Made by a program: the position numbers and the translations under genes. From Pseudomonas putida NBRC 14164 (GTDB lineage: Bacteria; Pseudomonadota; Gammaproteobacteria; Pseudomonadales; Pseudomonadaceae): DNA of 64,000 nucleotides. The notes below the pieces were generated by a model that was not told where the DNA came from, ran no database searches, and saw only the letters and a program-made list of their open reading frames with translations. The stretch lies in contig NC_021505.1 in NCBI RefSeq assembly GCF_000412675.1, positions 2,784,501 through 2,848,500 on the forward strand, given 5' to 3'. Positions 1 to 9,322 of this stretch are shown here, piece by piece (positions within the stretch are counted from its first letter, which is position 1; each line of letters starts with the position of its first letter).

Positions 1-100
1 ATGATTGCAACCAGGCGTCGAACTCGCAGGCTTCCTCCGTCGCGCCGTGCAGGCTGACGAAGTCCGCGCTCGTCGGTAGCTTGCCGAAGCAACCGATCAT
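1..100 (-). CDS. tagF: TagF-like T6SS accessory protein, N-terminal 33 codons only
   Basis: Only the first 33 codons are in the window; the gene continues past the left edge. The protein starts MIGCFGKLPTSADFV, which matches the usual TagF (DUF2094) opening of the GFYGKLPSRGDF type, followed by a DAWLQ motif. TagF proteins act as post-translational regulators of T6SS assembly; that role is known from the family, not shown here. The ATG overlaps the tssM stop codon (ATGA), so the two are probably translationally coupled in the same operon. Without the rest of the protein I cannot tell whether a PppA phosphatase domain is fused to it, as in some TagF proteins. Confidence 0.75.
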   Translation of the reverse strand, partial: MIGCFGKLPTSADFVSLHGATEEACEFDAWLQS

Positions 101-3100
101 TGCGCGCCCCTGTCGTTGAGGGCGCTCAGGGCCTTGACGTTACCCAGATCGGTCAGCTTGACCCCACCGAAGTTGCGTACAACAAGGCTCACGCGGCCAC
201 TGGCGGTGTTCCAGCTAAAGCGTTGCTGAATGCCGTCCAGGTCGTCGACGCGGGCGCTTTCGTTCATGCGCAGAAGGCCCCATCGGCCCGGGAAGTCGAA
301 CACGGTAAGCCGTGCGCCGCTCAGGGTAACCACGTCCAGGCGTGCGCCGGGGGCGTTGCTGGTGGCCGGCCAGGCAAAGCGGTTCCAGCTGCTGCGGCCG
401 TTACGGTAGTGCTGTTCCTGGCCATCGAGCGTGAACACGATGTCGGTGAAGTTGGCCGAAGGCTCCAGCATGATCTCAAAGCCGTTGTCACGGTCCGAGA
501 GGCTGGCGATCACCTGGCCCACCGAGCTGGCCTTGTCGATGCTGTTGAGCATGCCGGGGTTGACCAGCGCTGGCCCCTTGCTGTCACCCACGCCCAGGCC
601 TTCACCGCCGGCCAGGTTGCCGATTTCGTTACGCTTGAACGCCGGGAGCAGGCCGCTTTGCGGGTCGACGAAGCGCTGCAGGTCTTTCACCGACGCTTCG
701 TTGTTGCTGCTACCGGCAATGGGGTAACGGTGCGCCATGACCTGTTCCCACGGTTTGGCGATCTGCTGTGCCCAGGCTTTGGCGATTTGCTGGCCGGCCG
801 GGTCGCGCAGGGTGGCCCAGGCGTACTGGATGGGCAGGCTGAACAGCCCCTGCAAGGAGCGGGACAGGCCGTCCTGGCTGGTATCGACGCTGCCTTCCAC
901 ATAATTGCGTACGGTGGTGACTTCGCTCGGCTGGCCTTCCAGGGTCTCGCTGATCAACTGCTTGCTGCCCTTTCCCACATCCTGCGAGCGCTGGATGTTG
1001 TTCATGCGCACCTTGAGCTTGCGCAGCGCAGCCAGGTAGCGGTCCATGATGGTGCTGTCGGCGCCTTCTGCGTTGTTCTCGGCGAACACCCGCGCCACCG
1101 GTTCGAAACGCTTGGCCAGGCTGCCGTCATCCACTGCCGGCAGGGCCGGGGCGACGTTGGCGGGCAGGGCGTGATCGGCATCGAACAGGCCGGTGACCTT
1201 GCTCCAGAAGCCGTCATCGCGGGCGGCACCTGGGCTCGGGATAGCATGGTTGATCGGCAGGTCCCAGCGGGTATTGTCATTGACCGCAGCCAGCAGGTTC
1301 TTCACCGGCGAGTTCTGCACGTCGCTGAGCAGGCCCAGTTGATCGGTGGCCGAGGCCAGGTCGGCGAAGTGGCGCATGCCGACGCTGCTGACCATCTTGT
1401 ACCAGGCTTGGGTGTAGTCGCGCTTGTAGCGGGCCATGAACTCACGCACGAAGTTGGCTTTTTGCACGACGGCATCGCCGCCTTCGCCGTCCAGCACCCA
1501 GTCCGACTCGTTGCGCAGGTTGCCCGACACCAGCTTGATCAGCTCGGGCTTGACGAAGGTGTCCCAGCCCTGGCGCGTGTAGATTGCCGGTACCCCAGCG
1601 GAGCTGTACAGCAGCGCGCGGCCCGGTTGCGGGACCAGGTCGTTGAGGCTGAGCGCCGGGAACTGGCGGCTCGACTCAAGTTGCAGGCGCAGGTATTCGC
1701 GATCGACCAGGGAGCTGGAGATCATGAATGCCTTGAGGTTCTGCCGGGTTTCATTGATCAACTGCTCGTTGCGCGGCAGCGCGGGCGCTTGGCCTTGCTC
1801 CAGCAGCTGCACGTACAGCGGCACGTTTTCCTCGATTACCCGGGTGTCGGCCGGGGACCCTTCAGCTGCTGCGCCGGCCCAGGCCTGGGGCAGGCTTGCA
1901 GAGACGAAGGCCGGGTCCGGGTGAGCCTGGGGTTCGGTCAGCAGCAGGTACAGTTTGAGTGTGTTGTAGGCCTCGATGATCGAGGCCACCTGTTGTTCGT
2001 TCAGCCGGCCAAGCATTTCTTCGGACAACGACAGGCCGCCGGTAGTGGCAGACAACTCGGCAGCATCGCTGGCCGTGGCCAGGTTGACCTTGGCGGCGTA
2101 GGCGCCCAGGCGGGTGTCGACTGCGGCGGCCTTGGCGGCCACGGCAGCGGCGATCGCCTTGCCGCTGCGTTTTTTAGGCTGCGGCGCCGGGGTGAACTCC
2201 AGGGCCTGGTTGATGCCGTTGGCAAAGGTGTTGAACGCGCGCATCTGCACTTGCAGGCTACGGGCGATCGGCTCCAGCGCCTGGCTGCGCAATTGCGCCA
2301 GGTAAGCGGTGCTGCTCACCTGGTGGATCGCTTCGCCATGGTAAAGGCCGGCAGCCAATTGCAGCGGGACACCTTGCAGGCGATGGGCTTCGACGATCGA
2401 CATCTGTTCGCGCAGCACCTCCAACCCCTTGCCGGCAGCCAGCAGTTGCTCGCGCTCCTGCGCTTGTTCGATCTGCGCCAGTTGCCCGCGCAGGCCTTCG
2501 AGCCATTGCCGGTTGTTGATGAACGACAGTGCCTGCCAGCCGATGAACACAACCCCCGTGGCGACGGCCAGGCCTAGTAACAGAGGGCTGAACGCGGCCT
2601 GGCTGCCCTGGCGCGACTGGTACAAAGTCAGGTCGCGGTCCGGGAAGATCACCCGGCGGAAGGTGTCGGTGATGAAGTAGCTGCGGTTACCGACGGCCTT
2701 GGTGGTGCTTTCGACGCGCTCGTCGTAGGCCGCCTGGAGGGCGAACTCATCGGCGATGACGTCTTCATAAACCTGCCCCAGCTGCTGCCCGGTCTGCAGC
2801 GCACTGGTGAAGTACAGGCCCCGCAGCAATAGCGGATTACCACCGCGATGGCCCTGGGTGAAGTGGTCAAGGAAGGGTTCGAGCACTTCACTGAGGGCGG
2901 CGAAATACTGCGGGAAGTTCAACAGGGTGCTATCGGCTTCGGCACCGAGGGCGATCATCTGTGCGTCGACGTGCTGGCGAATACGGCCTTGCAGGTTTTT
3001 CAGCCGCGTTTGCAGCACGGCGTGCAGGCCATTGTTGCGGATTTCCGACAGGCCAAAGGTCATGCCCAGCGGCTGCTGGCGTTCGTGCAGGTCGAGGCCC

Positions 3101-3894
3101 TCAAATGCCTGGCTGAACCCCGGCAACTGGTCGGTCTTGCTCAGCATCAGGTAGATCGGCGGGTTGGCGCCCAGGCATTCGGCGTACTCTTCGACCCGTG
3201 CCACCAACTGGTTGGCCAAGGCATTGCGCTCATCGCTGTTGGCCGCCAGTAACTCGGGCAGGCTTACCACCAGGACCAGGCCATTGATCGCCGCCTTGCC
3301 GCGCTGCTTGCGCAGCATCCGCAGAAAGGCCGAGAACTCGCTGGCCGACTGGTCGTCGCGCAGGTAGCGCCCGGCGGTATCGATCATCACGGCATCGGGG
3401 CTGAAGTACCAGTCGCAGTGCTGGGTACCGCTTTCACTGTCGTTGGCCGTGGCAATGCTGGCCGACAAGCCGGAATGGGTCAGCAGCGAAGTCTTGCCCG
3501 CAGCCGACATGCCAACCACCAGGTACCAGGGCAGATCGGACAGCGCGGCCTTGCCGCCGCCTCCGGCAGAGCGGTCGGTGCGCAGCATGGCGATGGCGTG
3601 CTTCAGGCGCTCGCGCAGTACCTGCTGGTCACGGAACTCGCCGGTGGCATTCCACGAGCGGTCGACCTCGATTTGCAGCAGGTTCTCGAGGTTGTGCTCG
3701 GCACGGATGCGCTGATATTGGCGCAGCACAATCACCAGCAGGAAGCAGGCACTGATTATTGCCAGCGCTTCCGGCACGTGATGACGCAGCCACGGCACCA
3801 GCGGCGCGGCCAGCCAGCAAATCAACAGGCTGGCCAGCCACAGCAATGGCAGCAGCACCCAGAAACTTTTCAACAGACGCAGTAATGTTTTCAT
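97..3894 (-). CDS. tssM: T6SS membrane-complex protein TssM (IcmF family)
   Basis: A 1265-residue inner-membrane protein that forms the TssJLM trans-envelope complex with TssJ and TssL. Two hydrophobic segments lie near the N-terminus (about residues 10-55) and a third near residue 440, the standard IcmF layout. Between them is a cytoplasmic NTPase-like domain with an intact P-loop, GMSAAGKTSLL, around residue 130. The long C-terminal part is the periplasmic IcmF-related region that contacts the TssJ lipoprotein. Length is normal for the family. The gene starts 30 bases after the tssL stop and its own stop overlaps the tagF start, placing it late in the structural operon. Confidence 0.95.
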   Translation of the reverse strand: MKTLLRLLKSFWVLLPLLWLASLLICWLAAPLVPWLRHHVPEALAIISACFLLVIVLRQYQRIRAEHNLENLLQIEVDRSWNATGEFRDQQVLRERLKHAIAMLRTDRSAGGGGKAALSDLPWYLVVGMSAAGKTSLLTHSGLSASIATANDSESGTQHCDWYFSPDAVMIDTAGRYLRDDQSASEFSAFLRMLRKQRGKAAINGLVLVVSLPELLAANSDERNALANQLVARVEEYAECLGANPPIYLMLSKTDQLPGFSQAFEGLDLHERQQPLGMTFGLSEIRNNGLHAVLQTRLKNLQGRIRQHVDAQMIALGAEADSTLLNFPQYFAALSEVLEPFLDHFTQGHRGGNPLLLRGLYFTSALQTGQQLGQVYEDVIADEFALQAAYDERVESTTKAVGNRSYFITDTFRRVIFPDRDLTLYQSRQGSQAAFSPLLLGLAVATGVVFIGWQALSFINNRQWLEGLRGQLAQIEQAQEREQLLAAGKGLEVLREQMSIVEAHRLQGVPLQLAAGLYHGEAIHQVSSTAYLAQLRSQALEPIARSLQVQMRAFNTFANGINQALEFTPAPQPKKRSGKAIAAAVAAKAAAVDTRLGAYAAKVNLATASDAAELSATTGGLSLSEEMLGRLNEQQVASIIEAYNTLKLYLLLTEPQAHPDPAFVSASLPQAWAGAAAEGSPADTRVIEENVPLYVQLLEQGQAPALPRNEQLINETRQNLKAFMISSSLVDREYLRLQLESSRQFPALSLNDLVPQPGRALLYSSAGVPAIYTRQGWDTFVKPELIKLVSGNLRNESDWVLDGEGGDAVVQKANFVREFMARYKRDYTQAWYKMVSSVGMRHFADLASATDQLGLLSDVQNSPVKNLLAAVNDNTRWDLPINHAIPSPGAARDDGFWSKVTGLFDADHALPANVAPALPAVDDGSLAKRFEPVARVFAENNAEGADSTIMDRYLAALRKLKVRMNNIQRSQDVGKGSKQLISETLEGQPSEVTTVRNYVEGSVDTSQDGLSRSLQGLFSLPIQYAWATLRDPAGQQIAKAWAQQIAKPWEQVMAHRYPIAGSSNNEASVKDLQRFVDPQSGLLPAFKRNEIGNLAGGEGLGVGDSKGPALVNPGMLNSIDKASSVGQVIASLSDRDNGFEIMLEPSANFTDIVFTLDGQEQHYRNGRSSWNRFAWPATSNAPGARLDVVTLSGARLTVFDFPGRWGLLRMNESARVDDLDGIQQRFSWNTASGRVSLVVRNFGGVKLTDLGNVKALSALNDRGAQ

Positions 3895-3924
3895 GTCTTC
3901 CTGACTCGGCTACCTGACGTGTGC

Positions 3925-4641
3925 TCAGGCACTGAACAGCTGGCGGATTTGTTCGGACAGGGCGGCGACGTCCTTGTCCAGCAACCAGTCGAGCGTGAGG
4001 TACACGGCGATGCAGACCAGCGCGATCAGCGTCAGATACACCCACAGCGGCACTTCATGGCGCAGCATCTGCGACACCTGGTCGGGCAGGGCCCAGTCCG
4101 GTGACAGGGCTTTGGGCGCCTTGCGGTAGCGGGCGATATCCTGGCCCAAGGTATTGGCCAGGTAGCGCAGCTGGTCTTTCTGGCCGAGGCTGAACTTGCC
4201 CTCGAAGCCCAGGGCCAGGCACAGGTGGTAGACCTCGAGCACGTCGATGTTCTGCTTGACGTCGGCACGTAGCGCATCCACTTTTTCGAAGAAGCCTTCA
4301 CCTGCCAGGTGCACGCCGAAATAGCGGAACTGCAACGGCTGCAGTTCAAAGTGCCGGCGCAGTTCGTTGTCGCCTGAGCGCAGTACGCTTTCGTCGAGGA
4401 AAGCGCACAGCGCGTATTGGGTGTCCTTGACCTGCTCGACGCTGTAGTTGGCGGCGCGGGCATCACGCTCCAGGTTGGTGAAAAAGCGCTCGACGCTGCC
4501 TTCGAAAGCCTGCACCGAGGTGACCTGGCGCCCGCGACGCACGATCAGCGCCATGCTGATGAAGTCCTGGACCAGGTCCTTGAGTGTCGGTTTGTCATTG
4601 GCGGCCGCGACGGCGCCCTGTTGCAATACGGCTTCGGTCAT
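3925..4641 (-). CDS. tssL: T6SS inner-membrane protein TssL (DotU family)
   Basis: A 238-residue DotU-family protein. The N-terminal part is cytoplasmic and helical, with the family-typical segment around YALCAFLDESVL, and there is one C-terminal membrane anchor (about residues 198-222). The length is that of plain DotU: it has no OmpA-like peptidoglycan-binding extension, so any peptidoglycan anchoring must come from another subunit. It recruits the baseplate through TssK and forms the base of the TssJLM complex (family knowledge). The start codon overlaps the tssK stop by four bases (ATGA), indicating translational coupling. Confidence 0.95.
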   Translation of the reverse strand: MTEAVLQQGAVAAANDKPTLKDLVQDFISMALIVRRGRQVTSVQAFEGSVERFFTNLERDARAANYSVEQVKDTQYALCAFLDESVLRSGDNELRRHFELQPLQFRYFGVHLAGEGFFEKVDALRADVKQNIDVLEVYHLCLALGFEGKFSLGQKDQLRYLANTLGQDIARYRKAPKALSPDWALPDQVSQMLRHEVPLWVYLTLIALVCIAVYLTLDWLLDKDVAALSEQIRQLFSA

Positions 4642-5981
4642 TTGAGCACCGCCATCAGTTCAAGCTTGAGGTTGGTAAAGGCGCTGGGCGCATAGAAGCA
4701 GATGGCCTGGGCATTGATCATTCGCTCATACACATTGCCGTGCGGCTCGATGGCGAAGTACTGGTTGTCCAGGCGTACCGGAATCGCGTTCGGCAGCCGG
4801 GCGGCATGGTTGAGGGTGACACCAGGCATGGCGCTGTTGACCACCACTTCGATGTCTTCCGGTGAGCCGACCTTGAACGCCCGGGGCACCAGCTCCAACA
4901 GGCTGGCGCCGGGCATGTCGGCGTGCACGGCAATATAGAAGTCCGCCTCGGCCAGGCGTGGATCGTGCAACTGGCCTTGCCAATGCGACGGTTTGGTCTG
5001 GGTAAGGTTGATGACGATGCACTGGTTGGGCACGACGTTGTCGAGCATTACCCGGATCATCTCGTCCAGTTTCACCAATGATGCTGCGGGGTCTTGATGG
5101 TCGTACTCAGGGATGTCGCTTAACTGGGTGTCCAGGGTGAAGGTCAGCAGCCCGCCAGCCAGGTCGGCGAGGAACAGGTACAAGCGCTCCGGGTGCAGGC
5201 GCGGATGAGCCAGCAGATGAGCCAACTGCGGGTGGGCACGGTTGACCGTGTTCAACAACCAGAACAGCGTGACGTCGCTGGACCCGAACTCGGCGATCTG
5301 GTCGGCGCGCTCACGTCGCCGGCCGGAAAGTGCCTTGCTCTTGGCCTGCAGGGCCCCGAGCAGGCGCTTGCCGAGCCCGGCGATGGTTTCGTGGCTACCC
5401 AGGTGCAGGGTAGGGTGGACGAAATGCGGGTCAATATTGAAGCCGCCCATGCTGTTGCGGGTCAGCTTGGCCAATGGACAATGGGTGTAACCGTCGAGGC
5501 TGTCACCGTCGACCAGCATTACCACGTTCAGGCGCAGGCTGGTGATTTCGTTCTCCAGTTCGCCTTCGTTAAGGTCTGGCAGGGTGTCGAACTGTTTGCG
5601 AAAACGCCGCGCAGCCTTGTGTTCGTGGCCATCTTCGACGTAATTGAGGCCAAAGGGCTCAGGCAGCTTGAGTGCCGCATAGACCTTGAGGTCATTGGCC
5701 TTGAGCAGGTCTTTGAGGTCGCGTGCGGCAGGCAGCGGGTCGTGCTGCGGCGCGTCGTACAGGCTGCCATCTGGGAACACAAGCTTCAGGCGTTTGAGCT
5801 GCAGCGTACCGTTGGCCAGGGCGTCTTCGTCGACCTGCAGCGCTTGTACCCCCCAATGGAAAGGGGTACTGCGCAGTGTCGACTCAGCCAACTGGTGCTG
5901 GTGGAACTCGTCCTGGTACTGGAAGTGCTGGGGCAGCAGGAACATGCCTTCCGACCACATCACCCGGCTCTGCTTGCTCAT
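4638..5981 (-). CDS. tssK: T6SS baseplate protein TssK
   Basis: A 447-residue TssK (VasE/ImpJ family), recognisable from its opening, with WSEGMFLLPQHFQ near residue 9, the hallmark of the family. TssK trimers link the phage-like baseplate wedge (TssEFG) to the TssLM membrane complex. The length is normal and no domain appears to be missing. The gene lies between tssJ and tssL and overlaps both by four bases (ATGA), so the three are almost certainly co-translated. Confidence 0.95.
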   Translation of the reverse strand: MSKQSRVMWSEGMFLLPQHFQYQDEFHQHQLAESTLRSTPFHWGVQALQVDEDALANGTLQLKRLKLVFPDGSLYDAPQHDPLPAARDLKDLLKANDLKVYAALKLPEPFGLNYVEDGHEHKAARRFRKQFDTLPDLNEGELENEITSLRLNVVMLVDGDSLDGYTHCPLAKLTRNSMGGFNIDPHFVHPTLHLGSHETIAGLGKRLLGALQAKSKALSGRRRERADQIAEFGSSDVTLFWLLNTVNRAHPQLAHLLAHPRLHPERLYLFLADLAGGLLTFTLDTQLSDIPEYDHQDPAASLVKLDEMIRVMLDNVVPNQCIVINLTQTKPSHWQGQLHDPRLAEADFYIAVHADMPGASLLELVPRAFKVGSPEDIEVVVNSAMPGVTLNHAARLPNAIPVRLDNQYFAIEPHGNVYERMINAQAICFYAPSAFTNLKLELMAVLK

Positions 5982-6700
5982 TTGACGCTATCCACTAAAG
6001 AGTTGAAGGTTGAATCCATGGCGTTGCTGGCCGACTGGCCTGCGGCGTCGGAGGCTTTTTCGATAACTGCGCCCTGCACCTTGTCCGTCAGGGTCGGGTC
6101 AGCGTCTTTGGCCTTTTGCGCAGCCGCGAGCTGGTCGGCGGTGGGTGGTTTGTCCAGCACATCCACGCCACGCATGGCGCTGATTTCAGTCTTGTCCACC
6201 AGTACCCGCAGGCCGTCGGAGGAGAACCAGATGCCGTCCTTGCGCAGCGAGTTGGCGTCGAAAGCGACTTTCCAGCGCGCGCCTTGTTCATCGCGGAAGA
6301 ACGCCGCCACACCAACGTAGCGAGCATTCTTGGCCAGCGGCCATTGGTCGATCTGGCCGATGCCCGGCAGCAGGGTGATCTCGCGTGCTTCCACCAGGGT
6401 GTTGCCGAGTGCCTTTTGCGGGGTATCCCACAGGGTCTCTGCATCGGTCGCTGCGAAGCGCTCGAGGTCCGTCAGCTGGTACACGCGCATCACCACCGAC
6501 AGTGGCTTGCCCTCGGCATCAGGGTTGAGCTGGTTGCCGCCGTCAGAGGTCAGGATGACCTTCTCGTTGTCGGCCAGCATGTCGGCAGCCCAGCTGTCCT
6601 CCATGCGTTTGCCGATTCGGTCGGTAACCCCACAACCGGCCAGCGCCAGCAGCAGGGCCGCGGTGGTCAGGCGTTTGAGGGCGGTGTGCTTGAGTTGCAT
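5978..6700 (-). CDS. tssJ: T6SS outer-membrane lipoprotein TssJ
   Basis: The protein of 240 residues starts with a lipoprotein signal peptide ending in the lipobox LALAGC, with Cys23 the predicted lipidation site. TssJ sits in the outer membrane facing the periplasm and binds the TssM C-terminus. I chose the ATG at 6700 because a GGAGG ribosome-binding site lies about 10 bases upstream; an in-frame ATG at 6721 lacks one and would put extra residues before the signal peptide. The protein is longer than a minimal TssJ (about 170 residues), the extra part being an Ala/Asp/Ser-rich C-terminal tail after about residue 190. Its stop overlaps the tssK start. Confidence 0.93.
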   Translation of the reverse strand: MQLKHTALKRLTTAALLLALAGCGVTDRIGKRMEDSWAADMLADNEKVILTSDGGNQLNPDAEGKPLSVVMRVYQLTDLERFAATDAETLWDTPQKALGNTLVEAREITLLPGIGQIDQWPLAKNARYVGVAAFFRDEQGARWKVAFDANSLRKDGIWFSSDGLRVLVDKTEISAMRGVDVLDKPPTADQLAAAQKAKDADPTLTDKVQGAVIEKASDAAGQSASNAMDSTFNSLVDSVK

Positions 6701-6724
6701 GACGGCTAAACCTCCGGTCATTGA

Positions 6725-9322
6725 TCAGGCCAGGCGATAGGCAAAGTCGCCATCGCTGCCCAATTCGATCACCAGGCGTTCGATGGGCGTGTCCTGGGCC
6801 ATGCGTTCGAGCACGCGCTGGGCGAGTTCGGGCATCAAGGTCTGGGACAGAATGTTGTCGATATTGCGCGCACCGCTGTCGACCTCGGTGCAGCGCGCAG
6901 CGATAGCTTTGACCAGCGCCTCGTCGTAGCTCAGTTCGGCCTGGTGGTTGCGGGCGAAGCGCTTGGCGATGCGCGCGAGCTTGAGGGCGACGATGCGCTC
7001 CAGGATCTGGTCCTGCACCGGGTAGAACGGCACGATGCTCAGGCGGCCAAGGAAGGCCGGCTTGAACACATGATTGAGTTCGTCGCGCAGGCCTTCGACG
7101 ATGGCCTGCGGCGTGGGGAGCTCGGTGGCATTCAGGCAGGTCTGCATGATGCGCTCGGTGCCAGTGTTGGAGGTGAGGATGATCACCGTGTTGCGGAAAT
7201 TGATTTCGCGGCCTTCACCGTCGTCCAGTACGCCCTTGTCGAATACCTGGAAGAACAGTTCGAGCACGTCCGGGTGGGCTTTTTCAACCTCGTCGAGCAG
7301 CACCACGCTGTACGGTTTGCGGCGCACCGCCTCGGTCAGCACGCCGCCTTCGCCATAGCCGACGTAGCCGGGTGGCGAGCCCTTGAGGCTCGACACGGTG
7401 TGAGCCTCCTGGTATTCGGACATGTTGATGGTGATCAGGTTGCGCTCGCCGCCGTACAGGGTATCGGCCAGGGCCAGGGCGGTTTCGGTCTTGCCGACGC
7501 CGCTGGGGCCGAGCAGCAGGAACACACCGATCGGCTTGTTCGGGTCTTCCATGCGCGCCCGGGAAATCTTGATGCGCTTGCCGATTTCGTGCAGGGCATG
7601 GTCCTGGCCCAGCACGCGCTCGCCGAGCAGGGCGGGCAGGCGCTGTACGGTGTCGATTTCGTCACGCAGCATCTTGCCCAGCGGGATGCCGGTCCAGCCG
7701 CTGATGACCTGGGCGATGGCGCCGCTGTCGACCAGCGCGTGCACCAGTGGCTGGTCGCCTTGCACGCGAGCCAGTTCGGCGCGCAGGCTATTGAGCTGCC
7801 CGGCATCGGCGTCGTTGGCGGCATCCAGCGCCTTGAGCTGTTCGACCAGCGCCAGCTCTTGCTGCCACTGCTCGTTCAATTGCTGTTCCTGCTGCTGTTT
7901 GGCCTGCAGGCTGGCCTGCAGCTCACTCAAGCGGCGGGCATGGTCGTGGCCTTTGCCAGCTTCGTGGCCGAGCACGTCAATTTCTGCCTGCAGGTTGTCG
8001 ATCTGTCGACGGCAGTCTTCCAGCAAGCCAGGCTGCGACGATTGTGCCAGGGCAATGCGCGCACAGGCGGTGTCGAGCACGCTGACCGCCTTGTCAGGCA
8101 GCTGGCGCCCGGTGATGTAGCGGCTGGACAGGCGCACCGCCTGCACCAGCGCTTCGTCCATCACCGCCACCTTGTGGTGCTCGCGCATCTTGCCCAGCAG
8201 CCCGCGCAACATGTGAATGGCCTTGTCCTCGTCAGGCTCTTCGACCTTTACCACCTGGAAGCGGCGGGCGAGGGCGGCGTCCTTCTCGAAATACTTCTTG
8301 TACTCGGCCCAGGTGGTGGCGGCGATGGTACGCAGTTCGCCACGCGCCAACGCCGGCTTGAGCAGGTTGGCAGCGTCGTTCTGCCCGGCCTGGCCGCCAG
8401 AGCCGATCAGGGTGTGGGCTTCGTCGATGAACAGGATGATCGGGTGCAGGCTGCGTTTGACCTCTTCGATGACCGCCTTCAGGCGGTTTTCGAACTCACC
8501 CTTTACCCCGGCGCCGGCTTGCAGCAGGCCAAGGTCGAGGGTATGCACGGCAACGTTCTTGAGCACAGCTGGCACGTCGCCCTGGGCGATGCGCAGGGCC
8601 AGGCCTTCGACCACGGCGGTTTTGCCAACGCCAGCTTCACCGGTGAGGATCGGGTTGTTCTGCCGGCGGCGGGTGAGGATGTCGACCATCTGCCGCACTT
8701 CGAACTCACGGCCCAGCACTGGGTCGATGCGGCCTTCGCGTGCACTTTGGGTGAGGTTGACGGTGTACTGGTCCAGCGCAGGGGTCTTGCCGCCTGCCTT
8801 GCTGCTGTTGGCCACCGGTGCCGCCGGGCTGGCCAGGGCGCTTGCCTGGCGGGACTCGGCGCTGCCTTCGACGAGCGCGGCGAGGTTCAGGCGCAGGTCG
8901 TTGGCATTGATTTTTTCCAGCTCCGGCGCCGAGGCAACGACCACCCGGCGCAGTTCGGCGTCGTCGAGCAGGGCTTGCAGCAAGTGGCCGCTGCGCACCT
9001 GGCCGACGCCATACTCGATGGACGCCAGCAGCCAGGCCTGCTCGATCATGCGGGTAATGTGCGGCGACAGCGCCGGGGTGCGGGTATTGCCTTTCTTGAA
9101 CGTGCCCAGGGCGGTGACCAGCTGCGCCTGCAGGCGCTCGGCGACCACCTCATAGTGGCGCAGGATCGGGGCCAGGTCATTGTCACCGGTGTCGAGCAAC
9201 TGCAGCAGCAGGTGTTCCACCTCGACATCGTAGTGGTGCTCTGACAGGCAGAGGGCCGCTGCGCTTTCGGTGGCCGTGCGGCTGGTTTCGTTGAGCTTGG
9301 CGAACAGCGACTTCAGGTTCAC
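6725..9322 (-). CDS. tssH: T6SS sheath-disassembly ATPase ClpV (TssH)
   Basis: An 865-residue AAA+ unfoldase of the Hsp100/ClpB family that recycles contracted TssBC sheath. The two ATPase modules are intact: Walker A GEAGVGKTAVVEGLA with the Walker B region FIDEAHTLIGSGG, then Walker A GPSGVGKTETALALA with LLDEVEKAHPDV. The N-terminal Clp repeat domain that recognises TssC precedes them, and a coiled middle domain lies around residues 410-530. The start is taken as the GTG at 9322, which overlaps the tssG stop (GTGA) and gives the expected N-terminus NLKSLFAKLNETS; a longer in-frame start at 9361 would add non-conserved residues. Confidence 0.94.
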   Translation of the reverse strand: MNLKSLFAKLNETSRTATESAAALCLSEHHYDVEVEHLLLQLLDTGDNDLAPILRHYEVVAERLQAQLVTALGTFKKGNTRTPALSPHITRMIEQAWLLASIEYGVGQVRSGHLLQALLDDAELRRVVVASAPELEKINANDLRLNLAALVEGSAESRQASALASPAAPVANSSKAGGKTPALDQYTVNLTQSAREGRIDPVLGREFEVRQMVDILTRRRQNNPILTGEAGVGKTAVVEGLALRIAQGDVPAVLKNVAVHTLDLGLLQAGAGVKGEFENRLKAVIEEVKRSLHPIILFIDEAHTLIGSGGQAGQNDAANLLKPALARGELRTIAATTWAEYKKYFEKDAALARRFQVVKVEEPDEDKAIHMLRGLLGKMREHHKVAVMDEALVQAVRLSSRYITGRQLPDKAVSVLDTACARIALAQSSQPGLLEDCRRQIDNLQAEIDVLGHEAGKGHDHARRLSELQASLQAKQQQEQQLNEQWQQELALVEQLKALDAANDADAGQLNSLRAELARVQGDQPLVHALVDSGAIAQVISGWTGIPLGKMLRDEIDTVQRLPALLGERVLGQDHALHEIGKRIKISRARMEDPNKPIGVFLLLGPSGVGKTETALALADTLYGGERNLITINMSEYQEAHTVSSLKGSPPGYVGYGEGGVLTEAVRRKPYSVVLLDEVEKAHPDVLELFFQVFDKGVLDDGEGREINFRNTVIILTSNTGTERIMQTCLNATELPTPQAIVEGLRDELNHVFKPAFLGRLSIVPFYPVQDQILERIVALKLARIAKRFARNHQAELSYDEALVKAIAARCTEVDSGARNIDNILSQTLMPELAQRVLERMAQDTPIERLVIELGSDGDFAYRLA

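Noticed and set aside
100..2577. 825-codon open frame on the plus strand opposite tssM
   Set aside because: It is the antisense shadow of a GC-rich gene; no domain is visible and tssM is unmistakable on the other strand.
6944..9244. 766-codon plus-strand frame opposite tssH
   Set aside because: Antisense frame of the ClpV gene; its translation has no recognisable protein features, while the ClpV frame has both ATPase modules.
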